64,000 bases of DNA from CAYWWM01 sp965198025 (lineage in GTDB: Bacteria > Acidobacteriota > Terriglobia > 2-12-FULL-54-10). A model generated the notes under the pieces. That model was not told the origin of the DNA, did no database searches, and saw nothing but the letters and a program-made list of their open reading frames with translations. Positions 1 to 9,375 of the stretch are shown here, piece by piece (positions within the stretch are counted from its first letter, which is position 1; each line of letters starts with the position of its first letter). The DNA lies in the NCBI GenBank assembly GCA_965198025.1, contig OZ240237.1, forward strand, positions 2,852,001 to 2,916,000, in the 5' to 3' direction. The translations under genes were made by a program, and so were the position numbers.

Positions 1-1290
1 CTTCTCCGTGGGAAGCCCCGCCAACTCGAGCACGGTCATGTGCAGGTTCGACAACGGGGTGTGTTCCGGAGACTGGATATGGCGTCCTCCCTTGATGCGG
101 TTGCCCGCGCCGCCGAAGAAGCCGATGGGGAGATTCCATTGATTGTGGATGTCCGCGTCGCCCATGCCAGCGCCGTAGATCAGCATCGAATGATCGAGCA
201 GCGAGCCGTTGGCTTCCTGGGTGGACTTCAACTTGTCGAGGAAGTAAGCAAACAGCTTGCCGTGATACTGGTTCACCTCGCCGGCCTGCTTCATGCGCGT
301 CGGAATGCCGCGGTGATGCGTCAACGGGTGGTGCGGCTCGGTATGGCCGATCTGGGTGTAGACGAGCTCACTGTACTCGCGGGCGAGCATGAAGGACGAG
401 ACGCGGGTGAGATCGGTCTGGTAAGCGAGGTGCAGCAGATCCAACATCAGCTTGACGTGCTCTTCGTACTCGGGAATGCCGATGGGACGCTCCACTTCGG
501 GGAGCTCGCGGGAGGACTGCTCCTCGGCTTTCTGGACGCGAGCTTCGACGCCGCGAATGGAGTCGAGGAACTCCTTGAGCTTGCCGCGGTCGGCCTGGCC
601 GAGGCCGGACATGACGCGGTTGACGTCCTGGTTGACGAAGTCGAGGATGCTGCGCTGCTTGCGGATGCGGGCCAAGCGGGCTGCCGGGTCGGTGGAGTCA
701 CCGTCGCCGAAGAGCCGCTCGAAGACCGCACGCGGGCTGTGCTCCATGGGAAGCGGCAGGGTAGGCGTGCGCCAGGAGATGGTGTTGGTGTAGGCAGCGC
801 TATATCCGCCAGCAGACTGCCCGGCCAACTCGGCGGCGTTCTCGATGCAGAGCTCGAGGGACTCAAGCTGGGTCGCCTTGCCGAATTCCCGGGCCACGAT
901 CTGGTCGACGGAGACGCCGCTGCGGACGTCGTTCATGGACTGCTTGGGCTCGGCGCCGGTCAGCCACATGGAACTGCCGCGGACGTGGCCGCCAACAAAC
1001 TGCGAGCCGCCGTCCATGCCGCTGAGCACGATCATCTGGTCGCGGAACGGCTCAAAGTGCTTCAGAACGGGCGTGACCTCGAACTGGGAGCCGGCCGTGG
1101 CGGGGAGCCAATCTTCCCGGATGATGCCGTTCGGAACATAGAAGTAGCCGAGACGCAACGGGGACTTCGCGGCAACGCTGGTCTCCGCCGCAAACGCCGG
1201 CACCATGGAATCCAGCCACGGCAGGGCAATGGCAGCGCCGATGCCGCGCAGGAAGGTGCGCCGGGGAATGGCCTTATTGAAAATCATCAT
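1..1290 (-). CDS. DUF1552 domain protein, Tat-exported (3' end outside window)
   Basis: Reading starts at ATG 1290 and stays open to the window edge, so the C-terminus is missing (430 codons visible). The N-terminus has a twin-arginine signal (AIPRRTFLRG) followed by a hydrophobic stretch ending SMVPAFA, so Tat export to the periplasm is expected. The body matches the DUF1552 family, usually about 440 residues, which is found next to DUF1592 cytochromes in Acidobacteriota and Planctomycetes; its reaction is unknown. The start overlaps the stop of the upstream DUF1592 gene as ATGA, with an AGGAGGT ribosome site 10 nt upstream, so the pair is translationally coupled. A paralogue lies at 8035-9375. 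Confidence 0.85.
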   Translation of the reverse strand, partial: MMIFNKAIPRRTFLRGIGAAIALPWLDSMVPAFAAETSVAAKSPLRLGYFYVPNGIIREDWLPATAGSQFEVTPVLKHFEPFRDQMIVLSGMDGGSQFVGGHVRGSSMWLTGAEPKQSMNDVRSGVSVDQIVAREFGKATQLESLELCIENAAELAGQSAGGYSAAYTNTISWRTPTLPLPMEHSPRAVFERLFGDGDSTDPAARLARIRKQRSILDFVNQDVNRVMSGLGQADRGKLKEFLDSIRGVEARVQKAEEQSSRELPEVERPIGIPEYEEHVKLMLDLLHLAYQTDLTRVSSFMLAREYSELVYTQIGHTEPHHPLTHHRGIPTRMKQAGEVNQYHGKLFAYFLDKLKSTQEANGSLLDHSMLIYGAGMGDADIHNQWNLPIGFFGGAGNRIKGGRHIQSPEHTPLSNLHMTVLELAGLPTEK

Positions 1291-3743
1291 AGCGAACGTG
1301 ACCTCCTCATCTGAAAGGGTGTACTTTTCACAATTCCTAAAACGATGGATGACCAGCGATAATCGCTGGAAGCGGCCTCCCGCTCGATCTGGCGAACGGC
1401 GGGATGGTCGTAAGGCTCAAGCGTGCGACCCAGGGCATAGGTGAGCAGTTTCTGGGTGGCACCGTTGACAAGAAGCTCGGGGCGATCCAGCAACGCCTGG
1501 CGCAGGCCGTCGGGTCCGTCAAACTCTTTGCCGTCGGGCGTCACGCCCGAGGCGTCGATGGGGATGCCAACATCCGTGGTGCGCCATCTGCCGACCGCGT
1601 CAAAATTTTCCAGAGCGAAGCCGATGGGGTCCATACGGTTGTGGCACATGGCGCAAGCCGGGCTAGCGCGATGCAATTCCATCTGCTGGCGCATGGAAAG
1701 AACCTCTCCGTCGTCGGCCTTTTCGCGCAGAGGCGGGATGTTCGGGGGGGGCGGCGCGGGGGGGGAGGCAAGCAGATTCTCCAGCACCCATTTGCCGCGC
1801 GCCACGGGCGAAGTGCGGTTCGCGAGAGCCGTAATGGTGAGGATGCCTCCCTGGCCGAGCAGTCCGTGGCGGGTGGTGTCGGCAAGCTGGACGCGGCGGA
1901 ACTTGTTTCCGTAGATCCCGTCGATGCCATAGTGGAGAGCGAGACGCTCGTTCAGGTACGTATAGTCAGCGCGCAACAGATCGAGCACGGAGCCGTCTTC
2001 GCGGAAAATGCTGCGAAGGAACAGCGTAGTCTCCTGCAGGAACGACTCGCGCAGACTCTCGTCAAAGTAGGCGAAGACATCGCGGTTCGGATTGGCGTCG
2101 GGGATGTTGCGCAGGAACAGCCACTGGCCGGTGAAGTTGTCGACCAGGGCCTGGGAGCGCGGATCGCGGAACATGCGCTGCACCTGCTGCTCCAGGACGC
2201 CCGGCTCGCGGAGTTTGCCCTGCTCGGCGAGCGTCAGCAACTCCTCATCGGGAATGCTGCTCCACAAGAAAAACGAGATGCGCGAAGCCAACTCGAGGTC
2301 GCTGACGGGATAGGCGGTGTCGGGGGGGACGTTGGCCGGATCGCGCTCGATGCGGAAAAGAAACTCCGTGCTGACGAGCAGGCCCTCGATGGCCATCTGG
2401 ATGCCGGCTTCGAATGTTCCGGACTCGCTGCGGCCTTTCTCGTAGAGGGCCAGCAGGGACTCGACATCCGCGTCGGTCACCGGGCGGCGATAGGCGCTGC
2501 GCGTGAGGGACAACAGAATCTCGCGGGCGCAGGCGCCCTCGTCAGAGGCACCGGAAGGCTGACAGATAAAGACCCTCTTGCGGCTGGGCGTATCGCCGGA
2601 GCCCTGGACATCAAAAGGACCGGTGAGAGAGATGCTGCTGACCGCCGGTTCCACCCAGGCGCGCTCGCGCGTATTCTGGAGGCGAGTTTCCTCGTAGGTG
2701 CCGCCGGAACGGAACTCAAACGGAGTCTCCGGCGCAAAATCATCCTTCAGGAAGGAAACCTGCACGAGGCGCCGGCCGGCCTTGGCCCGGAAGCGGACTT
2801 CCAAATCGTCGTCGGCGTTGCGCTCGTACTGGGCTTGACGGAAATCCGGGGGCGCGGCATCGGCTGCCCCGGCGCCTTGCGAGCGGCCAACGTGATTGCC
2901 GCCGACGCGGAAGAGCTCGACGCGCTCGCCGTCGATACGGAAATCGAGCAGGTTCGGCTCGGCGATGCCGACGACGAATCCCTCATTGTCGGTGCGCTGC
3001 AAGCGGACGTTCAGGACGTACTCGCCGTCGAGCGGGAAATAATGCTCCACGGCGGTGCCGCCGCGGGAGCCGAAGGGAAGGTCCTCGTTCATGCGGTCCT
3101 TCTGCATCAGCAAGGGAGAAATCGCGTAAGTGGCTACGTCGGGGCTGATAGAGGTGTCTCCAACGGCGAGCCGGGCAATCTTGCCGGCGGCGGAAATGTA
3201 CTTTTCCATGAGCGCGGGAGAAACGGTGAGCAGATCGCCGAAGTTATCGAAGCCGCCGGAATCGTCGGCGGGGAGCATTGTCTCGGTGTCCACCTCGATC
3301 GCGAGCAGATCGCGGACGGAGTTGGTGTACTCGGCGCGGTTCAGGCGGTGGGCCGTAGCCTTGCGGCCGGGATTGGGATGGGCCGCAGCCGCGTCATCGA
3401 GCTCCGTGATGAGATACTTCAAGATGGCTTCATAGGTGGCATCGTCGGGCCGGGGCATGCCCATCGGAGGCATCCAGCGGCCGCGCAACTTGCCAATGAC
3501 CTTCTCCCAAACGTCTGCTGAAGCAATGGGGTCGTCGACGTTCGCCTGGCTCAGAATCAGGTCAGCGGTCTTCAAGCGCTCGTTGTGGCAGGTGAAACAA
3601 TAGCGAGTAAAAACCGCCTTGAATTCCTCCGCAGTGCCCGGTGTGGAAGCAGCCGTCTGCTGGGCGAGGGCCGGGGTCGATCCCGCCATCAGGCCCGCCA
3701 CAAAGATTGCAATTCCCAATCCGACAAAAGAAATTCTGCGCAT
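1287..3743 (-). CDS. DUF1592/DUF1588-type multidomain cytochrome c-like protein
   Basis: 818 residues with a Sec-type signal peptide (residues 1-27, ending PALA). Two CxxCH haem motifs are visible: C49-F-T-C52-H near the N-terminus and C697-A-M-C-H701 near the C-terminus. The expected order is N-terminal cytochrome, DUF1587, DUF1595, DUF1592, DUF1588 (with the second CxxCH followed by NRMDP), DUF1585. The family was first described in planctomycetes and its substrate is unknown; periplasmic redox work is inferred from the haem motifs. ATG 3743 is preferred over GTG 3749 because a GAGGGG ribosome site lies 8 nt before it. It overlaps the downstream DUF1552 gene by 4 nt. A close paralogue is at 9372-11804. 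Confidence 0.88.
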   Translation of the reverse strand: MRRISFVGLGIAIFVAGLMAGSTPALAQQTAASTPGTAEEFKAVFTRYCFTCHNERLKTADLILSQANVDDPIASADVWEKVIGKLRGRWMPPMGMPRPDDATYEAILKYLITELDDAAAAHPNPGRKATAHRLNRAEYTNSVRDLLAIEVDTETMLPADDSGGFDNFGDLLTVSPALMEKYISAAGKIARLAVGDTSISPDVATYAISPLLMQKDRMNEDLPFGSRGGTAVEHYFPLDGEYVLNVRLQRTDNEGFVVGIAEPNLLDFRIDGERVELFRVGGNHVGRSQGAGAADAAPPDFRQAQYERNADDDLEVRFRAKAGRRLVQVSFLKDDFAPETPFEFRSGGTYEETRLQNTRERAWVEPAVSSISLTGPFDVQGSGDTPSRKRVFICQPSGASDEGACAREILLSLTRSAYRRPVTDADVESLLALYEKGRSESGTFEAGIQMAIEGLLVSTEFLFRIERDPANVPPDTAYPVSDLELASRISFFLWSSIPDEELLTLAEQGKLREPGVLEQQVQRMFRDPRSQALVDNFTGQWLFLRNIPDANPNRDVFAYFDESLRESFLQETTLFLRSIFREDGSVLDLLRADYTYLNERLALHYGIDGIYGNKFRRVQLADTTRHGLLGQGGILTITALANRTSPVARGKWVLENLLASPPAPPPPNIPPLREKADDGEVLSMRQQMELHRASPACAMCHNRMDPIGFALENFDAVGRWRTTDVGIPIDASGVTPDGKEFDGPDGLRQALLDRPELLVNGATQKLLTYALGRTLEPYDHPAVRQIEREAASSDYRWSSIVLGIVKSTPFQMRRSRSL

Positions 3744-3974
3744 CACCACTTCCCCTCTTCAGTTTGCGGGCATCCTGCAGCCAAGACTGTAGCCAAGTAA
3801 ACACAGCGGGAACGACGCCACGCGCCGCCAGCTGCCAAGCGCTAAGATTATACACCTCCAAGGAACAAAAATGTCCAGCAAAATAAACCTTTCGTTCCGA
3901 GAATAAGACGAGTCGCTCTCGCCGGGTTTGCGACCGTGAACAGGTCCTAATGGGGTGAACTCAGCAGCCCCACG

Positions 3975-5510
3975 CTAACGTGCAGAAGCCGGACTCTCCT
4001 GGGTTGGGGCAGATTGCGACCTGCGGATGCGGCTGCGGTCGCTGCGGGTGTCCATTTGCTCGCGGGAAATGGGGGTAGCGCCGAGGCGTTCGAGGAGCGC
4101 GACAGTCGAGAGATGGGCACCGTAGAGGCCGCGATAGCGGAGCACGGGGCTGATGCCGGCGGCCATGCTCCAAGGAGTTTCTCCGTTCCTGTCCGGCAGG
4201 TCCACGGCGGCGCCGTGCAAGAACAGAAACTCGACGATCTCGTCGGCACCGTTAAAGGCGGCGGCGTGCATGGGGGTCTGGCCGTCGTCATTGGTGGCAT
4301 TGACGTCGGCTCCGAGCTCCACCAGAAGCTGGACGGCCCCGACGGCGCTCTGGAGCTCCTCCGCGTTGCGGCGCGTAGTGGCATCCTGGGCGGCTCCGGC
4401 GGCGACCATGAGCGGCGTGTTATTTCCATATCCCTTGGCGGAAATGTCGGCTCCTGCATCCGCCAGCATGCGCATCAGCTCGACATCGGCGGACACGGTG
4501 GCGAGGAAGAACGGCGTCGCGGCCGGCAGCTTGATGGGGGGAGCATCCGGCGTCACCAGATTATTGGGATACCCCTCCGTGACGCGGGCGTTTACGTCCG
4601 CACCGTTGGCAAGCAGCGCCTGAACCAGCTTCGGGAGGTTCGAGGGACGGACGCGATAAGCAGAGTCGTAGGAGATTCCGGTCAGGAGAGACAACCCTCT
4701 TCCGACCGCGTAGTGGAGCGCAGAGATCCCATAGACATCGTTTACGTTGGCCTGCGCGCCCCGTTCGAGCAGGTAGATGCCGAACTCTTCGTGGCCGCTG
4801 GCGGCGGCGACGACCAAGGCGCTACCGTGCACGGGAGTGGATTCCTCCACGTCCGCTCCGGCGGCAAGCAGGATGCGGGCGGATTCCAGGTCACCCTGCT
4901 GCGAAGCGAACAACAGCGGCGTGAAGCCGGAGTTCGAGCGGGCGCTTACATCGGCTCCGCTCTCAACGAGCGTGCGGACCGCTTCGGAGTGCTTTCCGGC
5001 GACAGCCCACATGAGGGCGGTCTGACCGGCGCGGGTTTCCTGGACGTTCTGGTCCGCGCCGTGAGCGAGCATGGCGCGGACGGAGTCCGCATCACCGGTT
5101 CGGGCGCAGCTCATGAGCGGGGTCTCGCCGTTCAATTGGGCAATATTCGGATCGGCTCCGGCGGCGAGCAGCTTTTCGACCATGGCCGTGCCGCGGTTGG
5201 TGCAGGCAAGCGAAAGCGGCGTGACGCCGTATTCATTCGCCGCGTTCACGCCGGCGCCGGCGCGGAGCAGCAGATCAGCGGTATCGAGATCGTTCCAGTG
5301 AGCGGCCCAGGAAAGAGCGGTTGAGCCGCCGGCCTGCGCGGCGTTTACGTCGAGCCCTTGCGCGGTCAGCGATTGCACAGCGGCGGCATCGCGGTTCTGG
5401 GCGGCTTCGACGAGACGCAGGTCGGGCGTGTTCTGGGCGGGAAGGGGGAGGGCCGCCACGAACAAGAGGTTCATACCTGCCACGCCAGCAAAAATCATGT
5501 TGCGAATCAA
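3975..5510 (-). CDS. Secreted ankyrin-repeat protein
   Basis: 511 residues beginning at TTG 5510, chosen because a strong GGGAGG site lies 6 nt upstream; ATG 5498 is an alternative. A signal peptide covers about residues 1-26 (ending LPLPAQ). Nearly all of the rest is tandem ankyrin repeats of about 33 residues with the usual TALSWAA, GETPLM and GADVN signatures, roughly twelve copies. Ankyrin repeats bind protein partners; no catalytic domain is visible. The last 30 residues are basic and low complexity. The gene lies between the NHL propeller gene and a DUF1592 gene on the same strand, a grouping that suggests an extracytoplasmic function with those proteins. Confidence 0.88.
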   Translation of the reverse strand: MIRNMIFAGVAGMNLLFVAALPLPAQNTPDLRLVEAAQNRDAAAVQSLTAQGLDVNAAQAGGSTALSWAAHWNDLDTADLLLRAGAGVNAANEYGVTPLSLACTNRGTAMVEKLLAAGADPNIAQLNGETPLMSCARTGDADSVRAMLAHGADQNVQETRAGQTALMWAVAGKHSEAVRTLVESGADVSARSNSGFTPLLFASQQGDLESARILLAAGADVEESTPVHGSALVVAAASGHEEFGIYLLERGAQANVNDVYGISALHYAVGRGLSLLTGISYDSAYRVRPSNLPKLVQALLANGADVNARVTEGYPNNLVTPDAPPIKLPAATPFFLATVSADVELMRMLADAGADISAKGYGNNTPLMVAAGAAQDATTRRNAEELQSAVGAVQLLVELGADVNATNDDGQTPMHAAAFNGADEIVEFLFLHGAAVDLPDRNGETPWSMAAGISPVLRYRGLYGAHLSTVALLERLGATPISREQMDTRSDRSRIRRSQSAPTQESPASAR

Positions 5511-5723
5511 CGTCGGCCTCCCTTGTATTCAGCTTCGCGCCACCGGCAGTTCGCGGACTGCGCAGAATATCTGCCACCCCTTCGGGGCTGGACGCTCATT
5601 TTTCATCATCTTCCATTTTTCATTATCTTTACATTATCCGACCCAAGTCTTGCTTCCTGGGGTCGATCCATCCGCCCCTTCGGGCTGAAGGCCCAAACAC
5701 TGTACACCGTCCATGAAACCAAT

Positions 5724-6809
5724 CTACTCTTCGACGTACTTCGACACGCCGCGCAGGGCAGCTTCGGCGGTAAACAAATTGCCGGCAGAGTCGATGGCGA
5801 TGCCCTCGCCCATGGCGCCCTCCGGACGATCCGACGGATGAGCCGGAATGAACATCGTGACCTTGCCGTCGCTGAGACTGCCGATGCGGATGCCCCGGAG
5901 CCAGCCGGGATGGCGCCGCGCGTCGGATTCGGAGTCGGCCGTGTAGATCGTGTCGTTCTCGTCGATCGCGAGGCCGCTGACACGGCCGAACTCTTTGTAT
6001 TCCTGGATAAAGTTGCCCATCTTGTCCAGGATCTGGATGCGGTGGTTGTGGCGGTCGGCAACGATCAGGCGGCCCTGCGAATCGAACTCGACCGCGTGCG
6101 GAGTGCGAAACTCACCCGGCCCGGTGCCGGTTCTGCCGATGGTTCGGAGGAACCTGCCGTTCCGGTCGAAGACCGAGATACGACCAACGAGATCCGGGTC
6201 CTCAACGTTCATATGACTCTCGGAAACGTAGACGTCGCCGTTGGCATCGGTCACCAGGTCGGTCGGGTAACTCAATGCGTCGGGAGGATTGCCCCGCACG
6301 CCCGGGGTCCCCAACGTCATCAAGACCTCGCCCTGGGGACTGAACTTGACGACCACGCTTCCCTTGTTGCCTTCTCCGGGAAACCTCTGGAGGTCCTCGG
6401 GGCTCGGAGCGCGCGCGTCGGCCACCCACACATTTCCTTCCCGGTCGACATGGATGCCATGCGGCCAGACGAACATGCCGCCTCCAAAGCTCCGGACTTC
6501 CTTTCCCGACTCATCAAACAGGTGGACCGGATTCGCATCGCTGCCGAGACAACCCGGGGTCGTTCCCGGCGAGCATCGGTCCACCGCCCACACGGACTTT
6601 CCGTCGCGGTCAATGGCCACGCCGTTGGAGCCGCCCCACGGCCTTGCTTCCAAATCGAGCTGCGCCCAATCCCGAATCGTGCGATAGGGGTTGGCGCCGC
6701 TATTGACGGGGGGGATGTCCTGGGCGGAAAGCCAGCCGGCCGGCAGTGCAATCCATGAGACTACTAATGCAACAACACAGAATCTCCGGGCGAAACCAAA
6801 CATCGACAT
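5724..6809 (-). CDS. Secreted NHL-repeat beta-propeller protein
   Basis: 361 residues from ATG 6809, selected because AAAGGAG lies 8 nt upstream; a GTG at 6836 would overlap the preceding stop but has no ribosome site. A signal peptide (ending GWLSAQ) is followed by repeated NHL/SMP-30-like blades such as WPHGIHVDREGNVWVAD, FRTPHAVEFDSQGRLIVAD and GLAIDENDTIYTAD. This predicts a six-bladed propeller in the periplasm or outside the cell. Family members bind ligands or act as lactonases or lyases, but the sequence does not say which. It follows the TAXI binding-protein gene by 23 nt, so the two are probably co-transcribed. Confidence 0.82.
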   Translation of the reverse strand: MSMFGFARRFCVVALVVSWIALPAGWLSAQDIPPVNSGANPYRTIRDWAQLDLEARPWGGSNGVAIDRDGKSVWAVDRCSPGTTPGCLGSDANPVHLFDESGKEVRSFGGGMFVWPHGIHVDREGNVWVADARAPSPEDLQRFPGEGNKGSVVVKFSPQGEVLMTLGTPGVRGNPPDALSYPTDLVTDANGDVYVSESHMNVEDPDLVGRISVFDRNGRFLRTIGRTGTGPGEFRTPHAVEFDSQGRLIVADRHNHRIQILDKMGNFIQEYKEFGRVSGLAIDENDTIYTADSESDARRHPGWLRGIRIGSLSDGKVTMFIPAHPSDRPEGAMGEGIAIDSAGNLFTAEAALRGVSKYVEE

Positions 6810-6832
6810 GGCAGCGCTCCTTTCGATGCAAA

Positions 6833-7882
6833 TCACTCCATGAAACCCCGCTCCTGGTAGTAGCGCGCGGCACCGGGGTGGAGGGGGACGTCATAGCCTT
6901 TCCAGACCGTGTGCGGATTGTAGGAGAAGTTCATGTGCGTCCACTGCAGCAGGTGCTGCTGCTCGTCCATGGCTTGGGCGAGGGTGTACGCGAACTCCTC
7001 GGGCATATCATCGCGACCGTACACAGCGATGCCGGTGCGGGCGACGGTCGGGATCGGGCGGTCGACGCCGCGGAAGAGACCGAGGGGGATGTTCATTTGG
7101 TCAAGGTAAAGGTCCCGGGCGAGCCGCTCGCGGAGGTCGGGAGCGAGTTCCAGGTAGTTGAGATCGTATTTCTGGCTCAACTCGTACCAGAGGCGGTATT
7201 CCGGAGCGTTCACGAGGGAGCCGAAGCCGACGACGACATCGGCGTCTTCGTCGAACCGATAGCCGGTGCGATACGTTCCGCCGAGCGATTCAATGCGGTC
7301 TTGCGACAGACCGTAGTACTCCAGGATGGTGGGAGTGACGTTGCCGCCGATGCCGGTGCGGGCGACCATGTCGACCGCGAGGCGCTTCTCGACAATGTCA
7401 CTCAAGCTCGTGATTGCGGAGTCCGATTTCACGGCGACGAGCAGGTAGGTCGGCTCCTGGATGTTGGCTACCAGACGCAGATGACGGCGGGGGCCTTCGG
7501 GGTCGTTGGCGAAGACGTCGATGCCGAGATAGGCCCATTGGAGAAAATGCGTGCCGGTGACGCCGAAATCCAGTGGGCCGTTGGGGAGCGGGTGCGGCTC
7601 GTTGTCACCGGGCCGGCGGGCCGGCATCATGGCGCCCGCTACCATGCGCGCGGCGCGAGGGCCTCCCTGGCAGACGTAACAAATCTGCGCGTCCCAACCG
7701 TAAGGCTCCAGTGCCGCCTTTACCACCTCCGCCATGACGCCCCAGGGACATAACGGGCAGGCACCGCCCAAAACGGGTTTGCCGACGGCGTAGCCGACTT
7801 CGGGAGCTTGGGCGCGGGACGGCAGAAGCGCGGCCGCAAAGACCAACAGGAGCAGGGCACATCGTGCGAAGCAAGAACACAT
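6833..7882 (-). CDS. TAXI-family TRAP-type solute-binding protein
   Basis: 349 residues from ATG 7882 (MCSCFARC), which begins the signal peptide; the open frame extends to 8011 but that part overlaps a REP-like palindrome and lacks features. The mature part resembles TAXI periplasmic binding proteins (IAVYGRDDMPEEFAYTLAQA and similar segments). Unusually, the ligand-facing N-terminus carries two CxxC pairs, C42-PL-C45 and C68-YV-C71, where TAXI proteins normally have a glycine/tryptophan-rich segment; they could form disulfides or bind metal. No TRAP membrane subunit (DctM/DctQ) is in the window, so it is an orphan here. Probably in one transcript with the NHL gene. Confidence 0.8.
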   Translation of the reverse strand: MCSCFARCALLLLVFAAALLPSRAQAPEVGYAVGKPVLGGACPLCPWGVMAEVVKAALEPYGWDAQICYVCQGGPRAARMVAGAMMPARRPGDNEPHPLPNGPLDFGVTGTHFLQWAYLGIDVFANDPEGPRRHLRLVANIQEPTYLLVAVKSDSAITSLSDIVEKRLAVDMVARTGIGGNVTPTILEYYGLSQDRIESLGGTYRTGYRFDEDADVVVGFGSLVNAPEYRLWYELSQKYDLNYLELAPDLRERLARDLYLDQMNIPLGLFRGVDRPIPTVARTGIAVYGRDDMPEEFAYTLAQAMDEQQHLLQWTHMNFSYNPHTVWKGYDVPLHPGAARYYQERGFME

Positions 7883-8000
7883 TGCAAGGCTCCGTGACCA
7901 CACTTGCAAAAGGCGAGGAGCAGATCCCTCGTTCCCTTGACTTCGTTCGGGACCAGATGCTTCCCAGAACGACACAACGCAGACAAACCGCCTAACCCAA

Positions 8001-8029
8001 CCACAGCACAAACAACGTGCCCGGGCTAC
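8001..8029 (-). repeat. Solitary diverged REP element
   Basis: On the minus strand this reads GTAG followed by the arm CCCGGGCAC, a 7-nt loop GTTGTTT, and the arm GTGCTGTGG. The arms pair except at two central positions. Head tetranucleotide, arm ends (CC...GCAC / GTGC...GG) and loop length match the boundary element at 22422-22450 (CCACGGCAC, GGAGTTT, GTGCCGTGG). It sits in the gap between the DUF1552 stop (8035) and the TAXI start (7882), a typical extragenic REP position. Confidence 0.6.
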
Positions 8030-8034
8030 CCCAA

Positions 8035-9375
8035 CTATGCGACCGAAAGCAGGTTGGCCTTGCCGGTCGAGTCGCCGAAGTTTTCGACGGCGATGCCAAT
8101 CTTATCAAGCAGGGTGAGGTAGAGATTCGTCAGCGGCGTGTCCTTGGGGAAGCGCAAATGCCGTCCGCCCCGGACGCCGGCGCCACCGCCCAGAAGCAGC
8201 ACGGGAAGATTCTGGACGAGGTGCTCCTGGCCATCGCTGATGCCGCCGCCATAGACGATCATGACGTGGTCGAGCAGCGAGCCGTCGCCGTCGGGCGTGG
8301 AGCGCAGCTTCTCGAGGAAATAGGAGAACGCCTCGGCGTAGTAGATGTTGATCCGCGTCACCTTCTCGATCTTCACGGGGTCTTGCTGGTGGTGCGAGAT
8401 GCCGTGGTGCGTGTCCGGGATGCCGATCTCGCGGAAGGTGCGGTTGCTTTGCTCGCGCTCCATCATGAAGGTAATGACGCGGGTCATGTCGGTCTGGAAG
8501 GCGAGGGTCTCCAGATCGAACATCAGCTTAGCGTGCTCACCGAAATCCGCGGGAGCGCTGGAGGGACGATCGAGTGCGGGCAGCTCGCGCGAGGACTGCT
8601 GCTCGGCCATCTGGATACGACGCTCGATGTCGCGGACGGCATCGAGATACTCGGTGAGCTTGGCGCGGTCGCCGGGTCCCAGTCCAGAGGACAGACGCGC
8701 GGCGGATTCGGTGACGGAGTCGAGCAGGCTGCGTTGCATGCGCACACGGGCCAAGCGCGCGGCGGGATCGGTACTGTTGGTGTCGCCGAAGAGGCGCTCG
8801 AAGACGGCGCGGGGGTCGCCTGTGGTTGGCAGCGGCGTGGTCGGGGTGCGCCAGGAGAGCGTATTCAGGTAAGCGCAGCTCCAGCCTTTCTCGCACTGGC
8901 CGACGACGTCGGTGTCATGGAGGCCGAGCTCGAGCGAAGCGAGCTGGGTGTGCTTGCCGAACTCCTGAGCGGCGATCTGGTCAACCGACACGCTGACCTC
9001 ACCTTCCCGCTTGGGGTGGACGCCGGTGAGAAACGTGCCGCTGGCGCGCTCGTGTGGCGCAGTCTGGCCTTCGCCAGGCAGCGGATCGGCGGTGTTGTTG
9101 TTGAGGCCGCTGAGGACCAGCAACTGGTCGCGGAACGGTGCGAACGGTTCGAGAATCGGGGTTAGCGCGAACCCCGGGCCTTCCGTCGCGGGAGTAAAGG
9201 CTTCCATGATCTGGCCATTCGGCGTGTAGGCAAACGCCAGACGGCGAACCGGCTTGGCGGCCGAGCCGCTCTGCGCAAAGGCCGGGACCATCGAGTCCAG
9301 CAGCGGCAGGGCCAGCGTAGCGCCCACTCCCTGCAAGAACGCGCGACGGGGAATCGCTTTCCTAGAGATGATCAT
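8035..9375 (-). CDS. DUF1552 domain protein, Tat-exported
   Basis: 446 residues from ATG 9375. The N-terminus AIPRRAFLQGVGATLALP is a twin-arginine signal followed by a hydrophobic segment ending VPAFAQ. The remainder is a full-length DUF1552 protein, including segments such as DHVMIVYGGGISDGQEH and the C-terminal TPLTNLYLTLLDKIG. The function of DUF1552 is unknown; export and pairing with a DUF1592 cytochrome are the consistent facts. The start overlaps the upstream DUF1592 stop as ATGA, with GAGGAGGT upstream of the ATG. The open frame continues upstream to 9672, but that extension lies inside the DUF1592 gene in another frame. Complete paralogue of the gene at 1-1290. Confidence 0.88.
   Translation of the reverse strand: MIISRKAIPRRAFLQGVGATLALPLLDSMVPAFAQSGSAAKPVRRLAFAYTPNGQIMEAFTPATEGPGFALTPILEPFAPFRDQLLVLSGLNNNTADPLPGEGQTAPHERASGTFLTGVHPKREGEVSVSVDQIAAQEFGKHTQLASLELGLHDTDVVGQCEKGWSCAYLNTLSWRTPTTPLPTTGDPRAVFERLFGDTNSTDPAARLARVRMQRSLLDSVTESAARLSSGLGPGDRAKLTEYLDAVRDIERRIQMAEQQSSRELPALDRPSSAPADFGEHAKLMFDLETLAFQTDMTRVITFMMEREQSNRTFREIGIPDTHHGISHHQQDPVKIEKVTRINIYYAEAFSYFLEKLRSTPDGDGSLLDHVMIVYGGGISDGQEHLVQNLPVLLLGGGAGVRGGRHLRFPKDTPLTNLYLTLLDKIGIAVENFGDSTGKANLLSVA

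Noticed and set aside
1404..3521. Plus-strand open frame of about 700 codons
   Set aside because: Shadow of the DUF1592 gene in GC-rich sequence; composition is typical of antisense frames and the minus-strand product has clear haem motifs and domains.
4014..5324. Plus-strand open frame opposite the ankyrin gene
   Set aside because: Antisense of the repeated ankyrin codons; the minus-strand frame has a signal peptide and clear repeats.
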